Positions 60,892 through 64,000 of a stretch of DNA of 64,000 nucleotides are shown piece by piece (position 1 is the first letter of the stretch; each line of letters opens with the position of its first letter). Source of the stretch: Sandaracinus sp. (GTDB lineage Bacteria > Myxococcota_A > Polyangia > Polyangiales > Houyiibacteriaceae). The translations under genes were made by a program, and so were the position numbers. The notes under the pieces were generated by a model. It was not told the DNA's origin, made no database searches, and was given only the letters and a program-made list of their open reading frames with translations. The stretch spans positions 1 through 64,000 of the forward strand of contig JACKEH010000009.1 of assembly GCA_020633125.1 (NCBI GenBank), given 5' to 3'.

Positions 60892-61407
60892 TCAGGGGCG
60901 AACCGAGTTGCTGCGGAGCTCCGTCACGTGGAGCGTGCCGCGGATGTTCTCACCGGCGCGGTAGCTGGTGACCCACACGTCGTACTGACCGGCCGCCGGG
61001 TTCGCGATGTCGACCTGCGGGTTGAGGCCCGCGGTGTCGTCGTTGCAAAGCCACTGACCGTTCGCGGTGTTGATCGCGAGCGCGGTGTCGCCCTGGCCCT
61101 GGAAGTAGAAGCGCAGGAAGCCCGCCGGGTTGCTGTAGTTGACGATGACGTCGGGCTGCGCCGTGGCGAAGCCCGTGCAGCCGGCGCCGAGGCCCATGCC
61201 CGCAACGTTGAGGCTGCCGCCCGAGACGACGTTGGCGATGTTCTTCGGGTCCGGCACGAAGCCGCCGCGAAGGGCGTGCGTGCCGAAGTTCGCGCTGCTG
61301 CCGCCGATGCGGAGCGAGCCCTGGGCGACCGAGTCCCCGTGGAAACCGAGCACGACGAGCGCTCCAAGCAGCCCGAGCGCCAGCGTAATCTTGCTCATCT
61401 TCTTCAC
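60892..61407 (-). CDS. Hypothetical exported beta-rich protein
   Basis: About 171 residues. A signal peptide (KITLALGLLGALVVLGFHGDSVAQ) leads to a beta-rich domain. GFLRFYFQGQGDTALAINTANGQWLCNDDTAGLNPQVDIANPAAGQYDVWVTSY resembles the bacterial pre-peptidase C-terminal (PPC) type jelly roll, where a DT.L.v....G....DD......p.i....aG.Y.v.V pattern is usual. It may be a stand-alone secreted adhesion or stability module. I chose GTG 61407 because GGAGGG is 4-5 nt upstream; the ATG at 61398 is the alternative. A terminator follows. Confidence 0.7.
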   Translation of the reverse strand: MKKMSKITLALGLLGALVVLGFHGDSVAQGSLRIGGSSANFGTHALRGGFVPDPKNIANVVSGGSLNVAGMGLGAGCTGFATAQPDVIVNYSNPAGFLRFYFQGQGDTALAINTANGQWLCNDDTAGLNPQVDIANPAAGQYDVWVTSYRAGENIRGTLHVTELRSNSVRP

Positions 61408-61586
61408 AAAGCCCTCCAATCCTCTCCGTGCGTTGCCGACCGTGAGGGACGCACGGGACCCTCGGTGGTCGGCATCGACGGGGATGCTAGCGAGATATTC
61501 AGGAACCAGTGGGAGAAATTTTTCAGTCAGAGGGAAAGGTGGGATGCAGTTGGGATCGTCCTGCCAGCCCACGCGTCCGAGCGCAG

Positions 61587-62600
61587 ATGTACGACGTTTC
61601 CCGCCGCCTCTTCCCCGTCTTGGTGATGCTCGTCGGGGTTTTCCCGAGCGCCGGCGACGCGGCACGAGGCCCTAGCCTGCACTCCTCGTCCGGGGATGGG
61701 GCCGTCGACCTTCGGGTCGGCGAAGCCATCGACGTCGAGGTGCGCTGGAACGGACGCCCCCTGCCGGCGGGTGCACGCGTGCGGTGGCTCGAGCTCGCGC
61801 CGCGACCGGAGCACGTGGAGCTCACACCTCCGAGCCCGCCCTATCGAACGTATTCGAACGCACAGCTCGGGGGCCCCCGCCATGGGCGATGGATCGGCCA
61901 AGACGTGCTCGAAGGCGACGTCTTGCCGCTGGCTTTCGGGGAGGCCGCCGGGTCGCGCTGGCGTTGGACCCCCGAACGTCCGGGCACGCGTTGGCTCGCG
62001 GCCGAGGTCACGCTCGCGGACGGCACCGTCGCACGTACGCCGGCTTCGTTCGGGCGTGGAGGCGTCGATCCGCGGGCGATGCGCGTGAGCGTGCGTGAGG
62101 ACGACAGCTTCGTCGGTTGGCTCGCGGCGTACTTCGGCGTCCCCTACGTCTTCGGGAGCACCCCCGCGCAATCCGAGAGCTTTCGCGGCATCGACTGCGC
62201 CGACGTGATGGTGGCTGCACAGCGGCGCGCGAGTGGACGGGCGCTCGGCTACGTCAGCGTGCAGGGTCTGGAGCGGCATGCGGAGCCCGTCGGCGACGCG
62301 TTCGAGGTGGACGCCGAAGGGGCCGTCACGCGTGGGGGCGAGCCCGCGCTCGTTCGGTTCGGCCAGGACGTCGCGCGCGGTGACCTCTTGGCCATCGACT
62401 ACGCCGACGATCCCGACGGGCAGCTTCCGCGACCCTGGGATCACGTCGGCGCCGTGCTCGAGGACCGAGGTCCGAGCGGCGCGGCGGACGGCCTGCTCGG
62501 TCCGGACGACTTGATCCGACACATGGGCCTTCGTGGGCTGATGGACGAGCCGCTGCGCCGTCACGGCCACGTGCGCCTTCGCGTGTGGCGCTGGCGCTGA
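61587..62600 (+). CDS. Exported NlpC/P60-like protein
   Basis: A 337-residue protein with a signal peptide (about 1-26, ending DAA). Residues about 30-155 form a beta domain of unknown type. The C-terminal half looks like an NlpC/P60 cysteine-peptidase fold: VPYVFGSTPAQSESFRGIDCADVM has the Gly-x-Asp-Cys-Ala/Ser nucleophile pattern (C204), and RPWDHVGAVLED carries the His (H286) before the usual hydrophobic strand. Such enzymes cut peptidoglycan stems or other amides. The third polar residue is not clear, so activity is uncertain. It is divergent from the gene at 61407 and followed by a separately promoted membrane protein. Confidence 0.6.
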   Translation: MYDVSRRLFPVLVMLVGVFPSAGDAARGPSLHSSSGDGAVDLRVGEAIDVEVRWNGRPLPAGARVRWLELAPRPEHVELTPPSPPYRTYSNAQLGGPRHGRWIGQDVLEGDVLPLAFGEAAGSRWRWTPERPGTRWLAAEVTLADGTVARTPASFGRGGVDPRAMRVSVREDDSFVGWLAAYFGVPYVFGSTPAQSESFRGIDCADVMVAAQRRASGRALGYVSVQGLERHAEPVGDAFEVDAEGAVTRGGEPALVRFGQDVARGDLLAIDYADDPDGQLPRPWDHVGAVLEDRGPSGAADGLLGPDDLIRHMGLRGLMDEPLRRHGHVRLRVWRWR

Positions 62601-62631
62601 TCGAAAGCGGTTCATGCCGAGCCACGCGTGG

Positions 62632-62637
62632 TAAAGA
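62632..62637 (+). promoter_or_regulatory. -10-like element TAAAGA before the YhfC-family gene
   Basis: GGTAAAGA ends 6 nt before the GTG at 62644 and supports that start. The match to TANNNT lacks the final T. Confidence 0.3.
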
Positions 62638-62643
62638 GCCGCC

Positions 62644-63435
62644 GTGCTCGTCGCCGCTCACGTCGTGGAGGTGCTCCTCCTCGGGCTCGGACCGTTCCTC
62701 TTCGCGCGGGCGTTCGCGCGGCGTTGGGAGCGTCCGCTCGGCATCTTCGGCGTCGGTCTCCTCTGCTTCGTCTTCGCCGAGGTGGCACGCATCGGAATCG
62801 CGCGTGGCCTCGGCGCGCTCTTCGAGAGCGGCGCACTGCCGCTTCCGAGCGACGAGACGACGCTCGTCTGGGTGAGCGCGTCGCTCGCCGGCGTGATTGC
62901 GGCGGTGACCGATCAGGCCTTTCGTGTGGTCGCGTTGCGGCGTTGGGTCGAGCCTTGCGACGGGCGCACGGGCGCCTTGCTGGGGCTCGGCCACGGGGGC
63001 GCCGAAGCGATGCTCTCCGCGGTGCTCGTGCTCGTCATGGCGGGCATCGCGCTGGTCGGCGAGAACAGCACCTTCGAGGACCTCGAAGCGATGGGTTTCG
63101 AGGGCCGCGCCGCGGTGCGCGTGGGCATGAAGGTGCTCGCTTGGTGGGAGGCCTCCCCGACCGATGCGTTGCTCGCGGCCGGACAACAGCTCTGCCTCGT
63201 GGTCCTGCACCTCGGCCTCTCGGTCGCGGTGGCGACGGGGTTGGCGCGACGCGCGTGGGGCTGGGTCGCGTCGGCGGTCCTTCTTCACGCCGTGCTCGCG
63301 ACCTTGCTCTCGTGGATTGCGTCGAAGACCCCAGGCTTGGGCATCGAGCTCGCGGTGCATGGCGCGGCCGCGCTCGTGGGCGTCGGGCTGGTGGCCGCCG
63401 CGAACCGCGGGACGAACGACCACAAAGCCTCGTGA
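62644..63435 (+). CDS. YhfC-family intramembrane protease-like protein
   Basis: A 263-residue polytopic membrane protein with about seven helices. LLGLGHGGAEAM near residue 115 and the later LVVLHLGLSVAVATG and LLHAVLATLLSW match the conserved Gly-His-Gly-x-x-Glu and His positions of the YhfC (glutamic-type intramembrane protease) family. Substrate is unknown. It starts with GTG 44 nt after the NlpC/P60-like gene. The C-terminus is short and polar (NRGTNDHKAS). Confidence 0.75.
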   Translation: MLVAAHVVEVLLLGLGPFLFARAFARRWERPLGIFGVGLLCFVFAEVARIGIARGLGALFESGALPLPSDETTLVWVSASLAGVIAAVTDQAFRVVALRRWVEPCDGRTGALLGLGHGGAEAMLSAVLVLVMAGIALVGENSTFEDLEAMGFEGRAAVRVGMKVLAWWEASPTDALLAAGQQLCLVVLHLGLSVAVATGLARRAWGWVASAVLLHAVLATLLSWIASKTPGLGIELAVHGAAALVGVGLVAAANRGTNDHKAS

Positions 63436-63791
63436 TCACGAGACATTCCGCCACCTCGCCGCCTCGCGCGTCGAACGCGGTGGCGGCGGCGTTCGCTGCG
63501 CTTCGTCTCTCGGCGAAGTGAGCGCGGCTCGCCCGAGCGCGGCCCGTCCCCGTGCGGCGAGGAGCCCGCCTCGTGCCGTTGAAAAGTCGCCGTAAAGTCG
63601 TCGAAGCAACCCCGAAACCAAGTGTCCGTGCCTTGCACCCCGGGGCCCCTTGCGCGAGGTTACGCGCGCCTTCGGGCTCCGGCCGACCTTAGCGGCCCGG
63701 GTCCAGGCGGTGCGGAGCGCGTGAACCTCAGGGGTGTGAGGACACGACGCGACGGGCCGACATCAGCAGCCATCACGAGGAGCCCTCTCGC
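63436..63791. other. 356-nt non-coding interval before the hydroxyacyl-CoA dehydrogenase
   Basis: No gene is supported. A repeated AAGTCG element (AAAAGTCGCCGTAAAGTCGTCG, about 63584-63605 in two parts) is the only feature I see; no convincing promoter for the gene at 63792 could be picked out. The frames crossing the interval encode Arg/Pro-rich peptides typical of GC-rich shadows. Confidence 0.4.
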
Positions 63792-64000
63792 ATGACCGAA
63801 CCCATTCGCAGGGTCGGCGTCATCGGTGCAGGCGTCATGGGCAGCGGCATCGCCGCCCACTTCGCCAACGCCGGCGTCGAAGTCGTCCTTCTCGACATCG
63901 TCCCGCCCAAGCTGAGCGACGAAGAGCGCAAGGACCCGAAGAAGCGCAGTGCGTTCGCCGAAGGCGCGCTCGAGAAGACGAAGAAGGCGCGCCCGGCGCT
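63792..64000 (+). CDS. 3-hydroxyacyl-CoA dehydrogenase, N-terminal part (cut by window edge)
   Basis: The first 69 codons are present. RRVGVIGAGVMGSGIAAHFANAGVEVVLLDI is the NAD-binding Rossmann motif of 3-hydroxyacyl-CoA dehydrogenases. The insert PPKLSDEERKDPKKRSAFAEGALEKTKKARPA after the second strand is longer than in the 292-residue enzyme at 13716 and fits the large dehydrogenase/crotonase type (about 800 residues) used in beta-oxidation. The ATG at 63792 begins MTEPIRR. Its full domain layout lies outside the window. Confidence 0.85.
   Translation, partial: MTEPIRRVGVIGAGVMGSGIAAHFANAGVEVVLLDIVPPKLSDEERKDPKKRSAFAEGALEKTKKARPA

Overview
The window is a 64 kb stretch of very GC-rich chromosome whose gene content points to a myxobacterium-like bacterium (phylum Myxococcota, probably class Polyangia). 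The evidence is three large Ser/Thr kinases, one with the HRDVSPQN catalytic loop common in that group and one with a degenerate copy of it, plus an ASPIC/FG-GAP lipoprotein, a TIGR02266-type PilZ protein, alternative complex III genes, many lipoproteins, and an almost exclusive use of TGA stop codons. Coding density is high and there is no clear phage, IS or CRISPR content. Species-level placement cannot be made from the sequence alone.

Layout. 0-2.1 kb: start of an alternative complex III operon (actA, then actB cut by the edge), a small anchored protein and an O-methyltransferase. 2.2-10.8 kb: a kinase with a DUF4388-like tail, serA, hisZ, purA, ridA, xthA and a membrane protein. 10.8-12.9 kb: an FG-GAP lipoprotein, closed by a strong bidirectional terminator. 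12.9-17.7 kb (minus): thiolase, a PEP-synthase-like protein without its phosphohistidine domain, 3-hydroxybutyryl-CoA dehydrogenase and crotonase, a short-chain acyl-CoA module. 18.1-20.4 kb: tRNA-Val(CAC) and an S1-domain protein with a highly charged N-terminus. 20.7-29.7 kb: a kinase/AAA/TPR giant, an ECF sigma factor with a probable anti-sigma partner, a PilZ protein, and a third kinase overlapping a TPR membrane protein. 29.7-41.5 kb: prfB with an intact programmed frameshift, lysS, then an outer-membrane biogenesis run (LolE-like, LolD-like, BamA, Skp/OmpH, TolC-like, MlaC-like). 41.8-44.5 kb: a DUF507 protein, a membrane protein, a small protein behind a leader with three palindromes, and a degenerate MlaF-like ATPase. 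44.6-53.7 kb: three overlapping genes for divergent ClpB/ClpC-like double-AAA+ ATPases. 53.9-64 kb: an alpha-2-macroglobulin-like lipoprotein, proB, secreted proteins, an NlpC/P60-like protein, a YhfC-family membrane protein and the start of a 3-hydroxyacyl-CoA dehydrogenase.

The most unusual system is the AAA+ triplet. The three paralogues overlap by ATGA/TGATG junctions. All have a first AAA domain with a damaged Walker B and a second AAA domain that looks active but lacks the aromatic pore loop used for threading. The first, and more weakly the second, carry a C-terminal segment that resembles the PCRF domain of peptide chain release factors, without GGQ. They are therefore unlikely to be ordinary unfoldases and may act together as a hetero-oligomer, possibly on ribosomes; this is inference.

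A second window-wide pattern is promoter architecture. Many first genes have an extended -10 element of the form TGCTANNN(T/C) ending 6-10 nt before the start codon, which implies leaderless or nearly leaderless mRNAs. Genes with leaders (serA, hbd, prfB, ompH, tRNA-Val, the S1 gene) show TTGNNN-N16 to N18-TANNNN promoters.
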